A DNA stretch of 45,281 nucleotides from Desulfobacterales bacterium (GTDB taxonomy: Bacteria > Desulfobacterota > Desulfobacteria > Desulfobacterales > RPRI01). Shown here in pieces: positions 35,922 to 44,149 of this stretch (position 1 is its first letter; the number at the start of each line of letters is the position of its first letter). A model generated the notes under the pieces. That model was not told the origin of the DNA. It saw nothing but the letters and a program-made list of their open reading frames with translations, and did not search any database. The position numbers and the translations under genes are program-made. The DNA lies in the NCBI GenBank assembly GCA_030689795.1, contig JAUYEO010000169.1, positions 1 through 45,281 of the forward strand, given 5' to 3'.

Positions 35922-36383
35922 ATGATTCGAAAGGCAAGAATACACGATATAAAGGCAATTTACACCCTTCTGCAAATATACAGCAGCAAAGGAGAGCTGT
36001 TGCCCCGCCCTTTCAGTAAGCTATATGATCATCTCCGGGATTTCATTGTTTACACTGATGACACAACCGGTGAAGTCATAGGATGCTGCGCCCTGCAGTT
36101 CTGCTGGGAATATCTTGCAGAAATCCGATCTCTTGCGGTACATCCCGATCATGTCAGAAAAAAGATAGGCACATTGCTTGCCGAAACTGTTCTCGCCGAA
36201 GCAAAAACTTATGAAATGAGAAAAGTTTTTTCCCTTACTTATAAACCCGGGTTTTTTGAAAAACTGGGATTTGTTCATGTTGATAAAACCGAACTTCCGC
36301 TCATTAAAATCTGGTCCGATTGCATTCTTTGCGTTAAATTCCCCGATTGCGACGAGATAGCGCTGATCAAAGAAATTATATAA
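35922..36383 (+). CDS. GNAT N-acetyltransferase, ArgA-like
   Basis: This 153-residue enzyme has a single GNAT fold: MIRKARIHDI at the start, the acetyl-CoA-binding region AVHPDHVRKKIGTLL (about 85-99), and the C-terminal FFEKLGFVHVDKTELPLIKIW. The C-terminal part resembles the stand-alone N-acetylglutamate synthases of Deltaproteobacteria, so it may make N-acetylglutamate for arginine synthesis. No arg genes are nearby to confirm that. I chose the ATG at 35922 over a TTG 13 codons upstream because the family begins there; the ribosome-binding site is weak. Confidence 0.8.
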   Translation: MIRKARIHDIKAIYTLLQIYSSKGELLPRPFSKLYDHLRDFIVYTDDTTGEVIGCCALQFCWEYLAEIRSLAVHPDHVRKKIGTLLAETVLAEAKTYEMRKVFSLTYKPGFFEKLGFVHVDKTELPLIKIWSDCILCVKFPDCDEIALIKEII

Positions 36384-36385
36384 AG

Positions 36386-36470
36386 AAAGAAGTCGAAATT
36401 CAGAAGCCGGAAGTCAGGAGACAGAAGTCGGAAGACAGGAGTCAGAATCCAGAAATCAGGAGCCAGAAGA
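36386..36470 (+). repeat. Imperfect short tandem repeats
   Basis: Purine-rich units of the type GACAGGAGTCAGAA and CAGAAGTCGGAA repeat about ten times after the acetyltransferase stop. Similar CAGAAGTC arrays are common low-complexity spacers. A matching inverted string, GGATTCTGTCTCC (36511-36523), follows. Confidence 0.55.
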
Positions 36471-36542
36471 GGAATAGTATCGGCATTCTTCCAGAGAACC
36501 TTTTCATTCTGGATTCTGTCTCCTTTATAAACACAAAGTCAT

Positions 36543-37604
36543 CTATGTATAAATAATATTGTGCGGAAGAGGAGGATATTTCCAGACTCCAGGCTTTGGC
36601 AGAATATACTGGCCATCAACAGTCTGCCAGTAAAGATCGGATTTTAATTCTCTCAGTTTTCCGTCATCAGGCGGCCTTGCGTGACTTGTCGGATAGTACG
36701 ACACCTGAAATATGCAGATATTATCCTTTCTGTCCCTCGCTACAACATAATTCTTTTTGAAACTGTTGACGGAAATATTATTTGAAGCCGCCATCTCCGC
36801 CAACTCATCCTCGGTAAGCTTTATCAATATAGCTTTTGAAACACCTCTTTCCGAAATCCTTATCAAAGCTCTCGATCCGCTGCTTCCGGCATAAACGGTT
36901 GTAATGCATGGAATCCTTCTCAGATACTGGGCGGCCACAATCGCGGCGGTTCTTCTGCCGCCGGCCATAACAGGAAGTCCATAATATTCGAAATATTTCT
37001 TCTGTATATCTTCAGCATACTTATCCCCTTTTTCATAAATGTCCTTTGAAATATAACGCAAACTGCGCGCAAGATCTTCGGCGGCATCAGCAACAGGCCA
37101 GTCGACACGAACATGAAAATGGGTCAGGGCGTACCTGTCCGCCAATCTGCCTGAAGGATCTCTTTGAATAAGAAGGGAATAATCAACAGGCAGCAGTATG
37201 CGCATAAAATCAACAAATCTTGCCGAATCAAGGAATTTCTGAGTCCTGTCGAATGTATTTGAAAGGGGAAGCATTTTTGAACTTATCATATTGGCTTTGT
37301 TTGTTTTATTTACATCAAAGAACCTGATATATTTTTTGTGATCCGCAGAAATGGTATCTTCAACGAAAATAACAAGAAAGGTGTTCTGAGATTCATATTC
37401 TATGTCGGATACGCGGGCGCGGGGTTTAAGTTCCCGTTTTTCAACAAAAGGATAGTTTTTATTCTTGCTTAAAAAATTGTTGAAAGAATCGACGAGGGCA
37501 TATTGAAGCATGAACTGGTCAAGCTCGTCCCTCAGGAGCTCATAATATGACCGCCTCAGTTTATTTGCCTGACTCAGAGATTCTCTGACACTCCAGAACG
37601 CCAA
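36543..37604 (-). CDS. Conserved-looking protein of unknown function
   Basis: I do not recognise this 353-residue protein. It is soluble-looking, with no signal peptide or membrane helix, and begins MAFWSVRESLSQANK. The middle has mixed alpha/beta character (FLVIFVEDTIS, YSLLIQRDPSG), followed by AGGRRTAAIVAAQYLRR and a beta-rich region TTVYAGSSGSRALIRISE. The end is proline- and tyrosine-rich (PKPGVWKYPPLPHNIIYT). The TTG start is supported by GGGAGGGG a few bases upstream. Codon use looks like its neighbours. It is separated from pgk by a dispersed repeat and converges with the acetyltransferase. Confidence 0.7.
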   Translation of the reverse strand: MAFWSVRESLSQANKLRRSYYELLRDELDQFMLQYALVDSFNNFLSKNKNYPFVEKRELKPRARVSDIEYESQNTFLVIFVEDTISADHKKYIRFFDVNKTNKANMISSKMLPLSNTFDRTQKFLDSARFVDFMRILLPVDYSLLIQRDPSGRLADRYALTHFHVRVDWPVADAAEDLARSLRYISKDIYEKGDKYAEDIQKKYFEYYGLPVMAGGRRTAAIVAAQYLRRIPCITTVYAGSSGSRALIRISERGVSKAILIKLTEDELAEMAASNNISVNSFKKNYVVARDRKDNICIFQVSYYPTSHARPPDDGKLRELKSDLYWQTVDGQYILPKPGVWKYPPLPHNIIYT

Positions 37605-37640
37605 TTTCCCCTCCCTTAAACTTTGATTAAATCTGGTTTT

Positions 37641-37812
37641 AATTAGGACCCAGATTTTCGCCGATATCCGCAGATGAATATTTTCTCAAATTATCAAATG
37701 CCTTACGTTTGACTTCTGGCTTATTGCCAATTACTTAGTTCTTTATATTTAAAATCTTGATGATCTGCGTTCATCTGCGTCCAAAAAGGAAATTCCTATA
37801 CTATATATTTAT
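37641..37812 (-). repeat. Dispersed GGACGCAGATGAACGCAGAT repeat, copy 2
   Basis: The complement of this 172-bp segment repeats the copy at 24741-24866: TATAGTATAGGAATTTC, then GGACGCAGATGAACGCAGAT, an AAATATAAAGAACTAA middle and ATCGGCGAAAATCTGGGTCC. It has about 50 extra bases in the middle. It starts 9 bp behind the pgk stop, in gene orientation, like copy 1 behind sat. Confidence 0.7.
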
Positions 37813-37821
37813 TATCCCTGT

Positions 37822-39009
37822 TTATTCCCCGGCTTTCATCAGGGCGGCAACAGCCGGCAGAGTCTTCCCTTCAAGCAGCTCAAGAAAAGCTCCACCCCCT
37901 GTTGAGATAAAGGTTATCCTGTCCGCTTCTCCAGCCTTGTGCACCGCCGTATCCGTATCCCCTCCGCCCACAATAGTCAGGGCATGGGAATTAGCCAGGC
38001 TGTTTACCATCGCCATTGTTCCCCTGCTGAAGGCATCCATTTCAAATGCGCCAAGAGGGCCGTTCCACACTATTGTCTTTGCATCATAAAGCGCTTCTGA
38101 AAAGAGCAGCGATGTAGCAGGGCCTATATCGAGAAACATCCATCCTTTTGGAATTTCATCAACCGGCACAATCTTTGTCACGGCATCGGGAGAAAAGGTG
38201 TCGGCGGCAACTGCGTCCACCGGGAGATAGAGCCTTATTCCCTTTTCGGACGCCTTCCGGATGATCGTTGCTGCAACTTCCACCAGCTCTTCTTCAATTT
38301 TGGAACTCCCGACATCTATGCCTTTGCTTTTCAAAAACGTATTGGCCATAGCCCCGCCGATAATGATTTTGTCAACACGCTGAATCATGTTTTCAAGCGC
38401 AGCAAGTTTGGTTGAAACCTTCGCACCTCCTATAACAGCCACAAGCGGCCTCTGCGGATCTGCCATAGCCCTTTTGAAGTATTCCAGCTCTTTCTGAAGC
38501 AGAAATCCGGCAACCGATACGGGAGCATGTTCCGTGATCGAGGCAACCGAAGCATTTGCCCTGTGGGAAACTGCAAAGGCGTCGTTGACATAAACATCAC
38601 AAAACCGCGCCAGTTCTTTTCCGAAGGCATCGTCGTTTTTCTCTTCCTCCGGATGAAATCTCAGGTTTTCAAGAAGCAGGACATCTCCATCAGACATCGA
38701 AGATACAAGAGCCATTACTTCCGGCCCGATACAGTCGGGCGCCATCCTTACCTCTCTCCCGAGATAAGAGCCGAGACATTTTAAGACAGGAGCAAGACTG
38801 TATTTCGGCTCGACCTTGCCTTTCGGCCTGCCAAGGTGAGATGCAATTATAAGTTTTGCTTTATTGTCGATGGCGTATTTTAAGGTCGGAACTACAAAAC
38901 GTATCCTTGTATCGTCGGTGATATTATGCTTTTCATCCAGAGGAACATTAAAATCCACCCTTATAAATACACGTTTGCCTGAAAGGTTAACATCTTTTAT
39001 AGTTTTCAA
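37822..39009 (-). CDS. pgk: Phosphoglycerate kinase
   Basis: Pgk interconverts 1,3-bisphosphoglycerate and 3-phosphoglycerate with ADP/ATP. The 395-residue protein has [16 protein letters not shown], the hinge region [19 protein letters not shown] and the glycine-rich [11 protein letters not shown] chose the TTG at 39009 because AAGGAGG lies five to six bases upstream and the protein length fits; an ATG 12 codons upstream would overlap the preceding gene. It ends the gyrA-gpsA-radC-small protein-pgk run. No gapdh gene is adjacent. Confidence 0.95.
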   Translation of the reverse strand: MKTIKDVNLSGKRVFIRVDFNVPLDEKHNITDDTRIRFVVPTLKYAIDNKAKLIIASHLGRPKGKVEPKYSLAPVLKCLGSYLGREVRMAPDCIGPEVMALVSSMSDGDVLLLENLRFHPEEEKNDDAFGKELARFCDVYVNDAFAVSHRANASVASITEHAPVSVAGFLLQKELEYFKRAMADPQRPLVAVIGGAKVSTKLAALENMIQRVDKIIIGGAMANTFLKSKGIDVGSSKIEEELVEVAATIIRKASEKGIRLYLPVDAVAADTFSPDAVTKIVPVDEIPKGWMFLDIGPATSLLFSEALYDAKTIVWNGPLGAFEMDAFSRGTMAMVNSLANSHALTIVGGGDTDTAVHKAGEADRITFISTGGGAFLELLEGKTLPAVAALMKAGE

Positions 39010-39031
39010 GATTTCCTCCTTCCCGATGCCG

Positions 39032-39301
39032 TTAATTTTTCTCATGCATCTTTCTGTGAAAGTCCTTCTTATCAGACCACCGCTTGAAAAATCCGATCAT
39101 ACCTGAATTATAAGCCCTGTCGACCATTTCCTCTTTTACTTTCAGACCTTCTTTCCCCTTCATCGCCTCACGCAGGCAGTCGGTCTTGTAATGACAGGGG
39201 AAACAGGATTCCGGGGTGCTTCGCAAGCCATCTTCTCCTTCCGGAAAAACAACCTCGAGTTTAGCGAAACAATAGGGATGCTTTTTCCTGTTCTCCGTCA
39301 T
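39032..39301 (-). CDS. Small Cys-containing hypothetical protein
   Basis: This 89-residue protein begins [19 protein letters not shown]. It has five cysteines of interest, including [12 protein letters not shown], arranged like a zinc- or cluster-binding site. I do not know a named family; it may be a Desulfobacterota-specific protein. The ATG at 39301 starts one base after the radC stop (TGA-A-ATG), so it is coupled to radC. Longer frames reading into radC are less likely. It precedes pgk by 22 bp. Confidence 0.75.
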   Translation of the reverse strand: MTENRKKHPYCFAKLEVVFPEGEDGLRSTPESCFPCHYKTDCLREAMKGKEGLKVKEEMVDRAYNSGMIGFFKRWSDKKDFHRKMHEKN

Positions 39302-39302
39302 T

Positions 39303-40043
39303 TCATCTCCCGGCCCCGAGTTCCCTGACCTGCATGTCAAATTCGCGGTTGATTTTTTCTATATATCCGTTATCTGCAAAACTGTAATATTTATTATCCC
39401 CTATTACAAGGTGTTCATGAACAGTTACGCCCATAACCTTGCAGGCAAAAATGAGCTGCCGTGTAACGGAAATATCTTCTGAAGATGGCGCCGGATCGCC
39501 TGACGGATGATTATGAGCAAATATCAGGGCAGCAGCGTGATAATCAAGAGCGGCCCGTGCGACTTCCCTCGGATATACCGAACTTGAAGTAAGCGAGCCC
39601 TGAAAGAGTGTTTCAGTCCTGATAACTTTATTTTTGGCATCAAGAAATATAACCTTGAAGCATTCTATGTTTTTATCCCTCAGATCATGATTGAGGTATT
39701 CAAACAATTCTTTTGAGTTGTTTAACGGATTTTTATTGATCAATCTTTTTTCGAGATAACGGTGCGCGGCGGCCTGCACAAGCTTTATCCCAAAGAGGTT
39801 TTTCGGGCCTATGCCTTCTATCTCGCACAATTCATTGGGTGAAGCCTCAAGAACTCCCTGAAGAGTTTTAAATCTTTGCAATGCCGCCTTTGCGGCATCC
39901 TTGCAATCCTTGCGGGGAGTTGCAAGGGTCAGGAGAAGTTCTATTACTTCATAATCGTGGAAACCGGAGAGGCCTGATGATATAAATTTATCACGAAGCC
40001 TCTCTCTGTGGCCTTCGCCCTTATTTTTTTTGTCACTGCTCAT
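39303..40043 (-). CDS. radC: RadC family protein (JAB/MPN domain)
   Basis: RadC-family proteins have an N-terminal helix-hairpin-helix region and a JAB/MPN metal-binding domain. Here the HhH-like part is visible (GIGPKNLFGIKLVQA, about 76-90), and the JAB1 motif is intact (HNHPSGDPAPSSED, about 179-192, with the preceding glutamate region). The length of 246 residues is normal. The biological role is unclear; the early link to DNA repair is doubtful. Its start overlaps the gpsA stop by 11 bases. Confidence 0.92.
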   Translation of the reverse strand: MSSDKKNKGEGHRERLRDKFISSGLSGFHDYEVIELLLTLATPRKDCKDAAKAALQRFKTLQGVLEASPNELCEIEGIGPKNLFGIKLVQAAAHRYLEKRLINKNPLNNSKELFEYLNHDLRDKNIECFKVIFLDAKNKVIRTETLFQGSLTSSSVYPREVARAALDYHAAALIFAHNHPSGDPAPSSEDISVTRQLIFACKVMGVTVHEHLVIGDNKYYSFADNGYIEKINREFDMQVRELGAGR

Positions 40044-41067
40044 CCATTTCCTGCTTAAGATCCCTTGTCATAAGCCTGAGGACGGCCTCTTTCGGAGAAA
40101 CATCTTCATAGAGTATACGGTATATTTCATGGGAAATCGGCATCTCGACGCCAAGCTTTAAAGAAAGATTGTAGACCGACTTTGCGGTCTTTACACCTTC
40201 TGCAACCATGCGCATTTCGGAAAGGATATCTTTTAACTTCATTCCCTCCCCGATTTTTTTCCCGACAGTATGATTCCTGCTCAGGTCCCCGGTGCATGTC
40301 AGAATCAAATCACCGATACCGGCAAGACCTGTAAAAGTTCTCGGCTTAGCTCCAAGCGCCAGGCCCAGACGCCGTATTTCGGTCAGGCCTCTTGTAATAA
40401 GAGCAGCTCTCGTATTCAATCCGAGACCAAGGCCGTCTATAACACCAGCGGCAATGGCAATAACATTCTTAACCGATCCTCCCAGTTCCACGCCTGTAAC
40501 ATCATCATTAGTGTAAACTCTGAAAAACGGAGCGGCAAAAACACACTGAACAAATGCTGCTGCATCAGGATCCTTTGATGCCGCAGTCACGGCAGTAGGA
40601 ACTTTTCTTGCAACCTCCTTTGCAAAGCTCGGCCCTGAAAGCGCTGTAAAGTTTCCCTCCGGAATGCCGGGAATGCATTCTTTAAGAACGCCGGACATTG
40701 TCAGATATGTGCTGTTCTCTATCCCCTTTGTAGCTGATACTATTATTGTATCTCTCGCAATCAGGCCTGAAATTTTCATTGCGATTTCACGCATTACATG
40801 GGATGGAACAGCTATCAGCACAAGGTCTTTTCGTGTAACAACATCCTCAATATCATTTGAAGGAAAAAGATTTGAAGAGAGCGTTACACCGGGAAGGAAA
40901 ACCTTATTCTCTCTGAACTCGAGTATCTGTTCCTTCACATCCTTTTCAAAAACCCAGAAGTCTATTCTGAATCCTTTATCCGCAAGAAGATTCGCAAGAG
41001 CTGTGCCCCAGCTCCCTCCACCTACGACACCTATTCTTGTACTGCTTATATCAGCAATTTTATTCAT
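40033..41067 (-). CDS. gpsA: NAD(P)-dependent glycerol-3-phosphate dehydrogenase
   Basis: GpsA reduces dihydroxyacetone phosphate to sn-glycerol 3-phosphate, the backbone for phospholipids including the substrate of PgsA. The 344-residue protein has the N-terminal dinucleotide site GVVGGGSWGTALA (13-25), ALSGPSFAKEVA, and the GLGLNTRAALITRG catalytic region with the GLAGIGDLILTC segment. All hallmarks are present. It lies 12 bp after gyrA. Confidence 0.95.
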   Translation of the reverse strand: MNKIADISSTRIGVVGGGSWGTALANLLADKGFRIDFWVFEKDVKEQILEFRENKVFLPGVTLSSNLFPSNDIEDVVTRKDLVLIAVPSHVMREIAMKISGLIARDTIIVSATKGIENSTYLTMSGVLKECIPGIPEGNFTALSGPSFAKEVARKVPTAVTAASKDPDAAAFVQCVFAAPFFRVYTNDDVTGVELGGSVKNVIAIAAGVIDGLGLGLNTRAALITRGLTEIRRLGLALGAKPRTFTGLAGIGDLILTCTGDLSRNHTVGKKIGEGMKLKDILSEMRMVAEGVKTAKSVYNLSLKLGVEMPISHEIYRILYEDVSPKEAVLRLMTRDLKQEMDEQ

Positions 41068-41079
41068 TTAAAAATCTAT

Positions 41080-43506
41080 TTAATCCTTTTCAGCAAGCCT
41101 CGCAGCGCCGACAACTTTTTCAGTCGACTCCCTGTTAATCAACTTGACGCCCTGGGTATTCCGGCTGATAATAGAAATGCCGCTTATAGGAGTGCGAATA
41201 ATTTTTCCCGTATCGGTCATAAGCATCAGGTCATCCGCATCATCAACAATCAGTATTCTAACGACCCGGCCGTTTCGTTCGGTCGTCTTTATGCCTATGA
41301 CACCCTTTCCGCCTCTTTTCTGAACAGGATATTCATCTATCGATGTCCTTTTCCCGAAACCGTTTTCCGTAACTGCAACGAGTGTCTGGCCGTGAGTTAA
41401 GACTTCCATTCCCACAATACGGTCGCCATCGGCAAGGCGCATACCGCGCATTCCGCCTGCAATGCGGCCGGTTGTACGCACATCCGACTCGTGGAAACGG
41501 ATAGATTTTCCCGTCGCGGAACATACGAAAACATTAAGGGTTCCGTCCGTAATCCGCGCCGCGATAAGCTCATCCCCCTCATCAAGATGCAAAGCCCTGA
41601 TTCCTCCCAGCCTGGGGCGGCTGTAATCCATCAGATCCGTCCTTTTAACCAGCCCATGTTTGGTTGCCATTATTACATAAGAACCGGGCTCAAAAGCCTT
41701 AACAGGAAGAATGGTGGTCAGTTTTTCACCTTCATTAAAGTTGAGGAGATTTACTATAGCCTTTCCGCGGGTTGTCCGTCCGGATTCCGGAATATCATAT
41801 ACCTTGCACCAGTAGACTTTTCCCTGATTTGTAAAAAATATGAATGTATGGTGGGTTGAAGCGACGAAAAGGTGGGCAACGAAATCCTCCTCTTTGGTGC
41901 CCATCGCCGTTTTCCCTTTTCCTCCCCGGCCCTGGGCCTGATATACACTTGCAGGAGTTCTCTTGATATATCCATCCTTTGAAACGGTTACAACCATATC
42001 CTCTTCTACTATCATATCCTCAATGGAAATATCCTCTGTTTCTTCTATAATTTCGGTTCGGCGGGAATCACCGTACTCATTTTTTATCTGAGTAAGCTCA
42101 TCCTTTATGATATTCAATACGAACTGTTCGCTTGCAAGAATCTCCCCGAATCGGGCGATATCTTTCAGAATAGCATTGTATTCATCAATAATTTTTTCAC
42201 GCTCAAGGCCGGTAAGTCTTTGAAGGCGCATATCGAGCACAGCCTGGGCCTGAATCGGCGTCATGCTGAATTTCGATATAAGGCCGTTTTTGGCATCTCC
42301 CGGAGATTTGGAACTTTTGATCAATGAAATGACGGCATCGATATTATCTATTGCTATCTTGAGACCTTCGAGTATATGGGCCCGCGCTTCGGCTTTTTTC
42401 AGATCGAACCTTGTCCGCTTTACTATTATATCCTTCCGGTGAAGAACAAAATACTCAAGTATCTCCTTTAAAGTCAGAATCTCCGGCCTGTTGTTTACCA
42501 CGGCAAGAAAAATAATCCCGAAGGTGCTTTCCATGCGTGTATGCTTGTAAAGCTGGTTTATCACCACTTTCGCCACCTGGTCCTTTTTCAGGCTGATGGC
42601 AATCCGCATACCCTCCCTGTCGGATTCATCCCTTACATACTTTATTCCCTCTAAATGCTTATCGCGGATCATCTCCGCAATCTTCTCTATAAGCCCGGCC
42701 TTGTTGACCATATAAGGAAGCTCGGTAACCACTATGGTCTCATTTTGATTCTTTTTATCTATTTCAACCTTAACGCGGGCCCGTATCTTAACCTTGCCTC
42801 TCCCGGTGGAATAGGCTTCGGATATTCCGCTCCTTCCGTAAATGATGGCGGCCGTGGGAAAATCAGGGCCGGGAACTATTTTTATAAGTTCCTCACATGA
42901 AATACCGGGGTCATCGATAAGAGCTCTTATCGCATCTGCAATCTCGGTCAGGTTGTGCGGAGGAATATTTGTTGCCATGCCGACGGCGATTCCGGAAGAT
43001 CCGTTTATCAGAAGGCATGGAATTTTCGCAGGCAAAATTGAAGGTTCGGTCAGCGACTCGTCATAGTTCGGGACAAAATCAACAGTCTCCTTATCGATAT
43101 CCTCCATCATTTCATGAGCAAGGCGCATCATCCTCACTTCGGTATACCTCATCGCAGCAGGAGGATCTCCGTCTACCGAGCCGAAATTGCCCTGCCCGTC
43201 AATCAGCATATACCTTAATGAAAAATTCTGCGCCATGCGCACCATGGTATCGTAAACGGCGGTATCGCCATGCGGATGATACTTGCCGATGACATCACCC
43301 ACAATCCTTGCCGATTTTTTGTACGGTTTATTCCAGTCGTTCTTCAGCTCGCGCATAGCATAGAGAACACGGCGGTGAACAGGCTTAAGACCATCCCGGA
43401 CATCCGGCAAAGCCCTCCCGATAATAACGCTCATGGCGTAATCGAGATAGGACTTTTTCATTTCGGTCTCTATGTTAATCTCTGATAATTTTTCAGCTTC
43501 CATCAT
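41080..43506 (-). CDS. gyrA: DNA gyrase subunit A
   Basis: GyrA is the DNA-cutting subunit of gyrase. The 808-residue protein has the winged-helix core with catalytic Tyr121 ([10 protein letters not shown]) and the QRDR region [11 protein letters not shown]; position 83 of the E. coli numbering is Thr, a natural variant in many bacteria. The C-terminal wheel has the GyrA box QGRGGKG (in [11 protein letters not shown]), which distinguishes it from ParC. Two ATG codons start the frame; I kept the first. No gyrB is in the window. A 12-codon leader frame with a strong ribosome-binding site ends on the start codon. Confidence 0.96.
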   Translation of the reverse strand: MMEAEKLSEINIETEMKKSYLDYAMSVIIGRALPDVRDGLKPVHRRVLYAMRELKNDWNKPYKKSARIVGDVIGKYHPHGDTAVYDTMVRMAQNFSLRYMLIDGQGNFGSVDGDPPAAMRYTEVRMMRLAHEMMEDIDKETVDFVPNYDESLTEPSILPAKIPCLLINGSSGIAVGMATNIPPHNLTEIADAIRALIDDPGISCEELIKIVPGPDFPTAAIIYGRSGISEAYSTGRGKVKIRARVKVEIDKKNQNETIVVTELPYMVNKAGLIEKIAEMIRDKHLEGIKYVRDESDREGMRIAISLKKDQVAKVVINQLYKHTRMESTFGIIFLAVVNNRPEILTLKEILEYFVLHRKDIIVKRTRFDLKKAEARAHILEGLKIAIDNIDAVISLIKSSKSPGDAKNGLISKFSMTPIQAQAVLDMRLQRLTGLEREKIIDEYNAILKDIARFGEILASEQFVLNIIKDELTQIKNEYGDSRRTEIIEETEDISIEDMIVEEDMVVTVSKDGYIKRTPASVYQAQGRGGKGKTAMGTKEEDFVAHLFVASTHHTFIFFTNQGKVYWCKVYDIPESGRTTRGKAIVNLLNFNEGEKLTTILPVKAFEPGSYVIMATKHGLVKRTDLMDYSRPRLGGIRALHLDEGDELIAARITDGTLNVFVCSATGKSIRFHESDVRTTGRIAGGMRGMRLADGDRIVGMEVLTHGQTLVAVTENGFGKRTSIDEYPVQKRGGKGVIGIKTTERNGRVVRILIVDDADDLMLMTDTGKIIRTPISGISIISRNTQGVKLINRESTEKVVGAARLAEKD

Positions 43507-43541
43507 GACAGAACCTTATTAATTCTATTGCTTTCATTCAA
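43503..43541 (-). CDS. Possible leader peptide coupled to gyrA
   Basis: From a TTG at 43541 the frame reads [12 protein letters not shown] and ends in a TGA overlapping the gyrA ATG. AGGAGG (43551-43556) lies nine bases upstream, a better site than that of gyrA itself. It may pass ribosomes to gyrA. It is too short to exclude chance. Confidence 0.3.
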   Translation of the reverse strand: MNESNRINKVLS

Positions 43542-43662
43542 ACGAAATTTCCTCCTGCTTAAAATAATTACGGCATATTAAATACAGAATTTAAACCGGC
43601 AGAAAGGGCGATAATAGATAAAGCCATTGAACCTTGACAGTTTTGATAAGAAAAGGATTATT

Positions 43663-43683
43663 GGACTTTTTACGAAGCCGTCA
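43663..43683 (+). repeat. Solo end of the GACTTTTTACGA repeat family
   Basis: GGACTTTTTACGAAGCCGTCA is identical to the right end at 44128-44146 over the shared bases. I see no partner arm within 200 bp. It lies 10 bp downstream of the small membrane protein gene. Confidence 0.65.
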
Positions 43684-43693
43684 TTAATTTTCT

Positions 43694-43849
43694 TTATTTG
43701 CTGACAAACGCTCCGGCAACAAATAAAAGGAATACTTCATATACAAGCACAGGAATATAACTGCCGAAAAGAGCATAAACAATCCCGCCCCCGATTATGG
43801 CAGGCACGCCACAAAAAACCAGAACTCCCAATTTTCTGCTGATGTCCAT
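43694..43849 (-). CDS. 51-residue two-helix membrane protein
   Basis: The ATG at 43849 is preceded by a near-perfect ribosome-binding site, AGGAGGT, seven bases away. The 51-residue product begins MDISRKLGVLVFCGVPAIIG. It has a first hydrophobic helix (about 8-25), a short loop (GSYIP) and a second (about 32-49) ending in SK. It resembles small inner-membrane proteins seen in many bacteria, but I recognise no family. It lies between the gyrA upstream region and a repeat element. Confidence 0.65.
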   Translation of the reverse strand: MDISRKLGVLVFCGVPAIIGGGIVYALFGSYIPVLVYEVFLLFVAGAFVSK

Positions 43850-43986
43850 CTTGCAAACCTCCTATAACTTATTGTATCCATATAATAAACTGTTTGATAA
43901 TAAGAACTGCTGACTATTTAAAACATACTTGGAACATTCGTCTATTTCTACCAGCAACAGTTTAATAAGTAAAGAAAAAACAGACC

Positions 43987-44146
43987 TGATGTACCCGAAA
44001 AAGTCAAATTTCAGACGGCAAAGTAAAAAGCTCAGTATGCAAGGCGCGCGAATCTTGAGGAATGAAGCGTACTTTTTGGTACGCTGCAATGACGAAAGAT
44101 GAAGCGTCCGCCGCGGCGGACAGAATGACTTTTTACGAAGCCGTCA
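43987..44146. mobile_element. MITE-like element (GACTTTTTACGA family), copy 3
   Basis: The right end GACTTTTTACGAAGCCGTCA (44127-44146) matches other copies; the left end TGATGTACCCGAAAAAGTC (43987-44005) is a weak partner. The centre has a perfect stem AGCGTAC/GTACGCT, the motif GCAAGGCGCGCGAATCTTGA and the palindrome TCCGCCGCGGCGGA (44107-44120), which is also present in copy 2. Confidence 0.65.
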
Positions 44147-44149
44147 GAT

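Noticed and set aside
43862-44089. 75-residue minus-strand open frame
   Set aside because: It lies largely within a palindromic repeat element, lacks a ribosome-binding site, and its sequence is low-complexity and hydrophobic without a family match.
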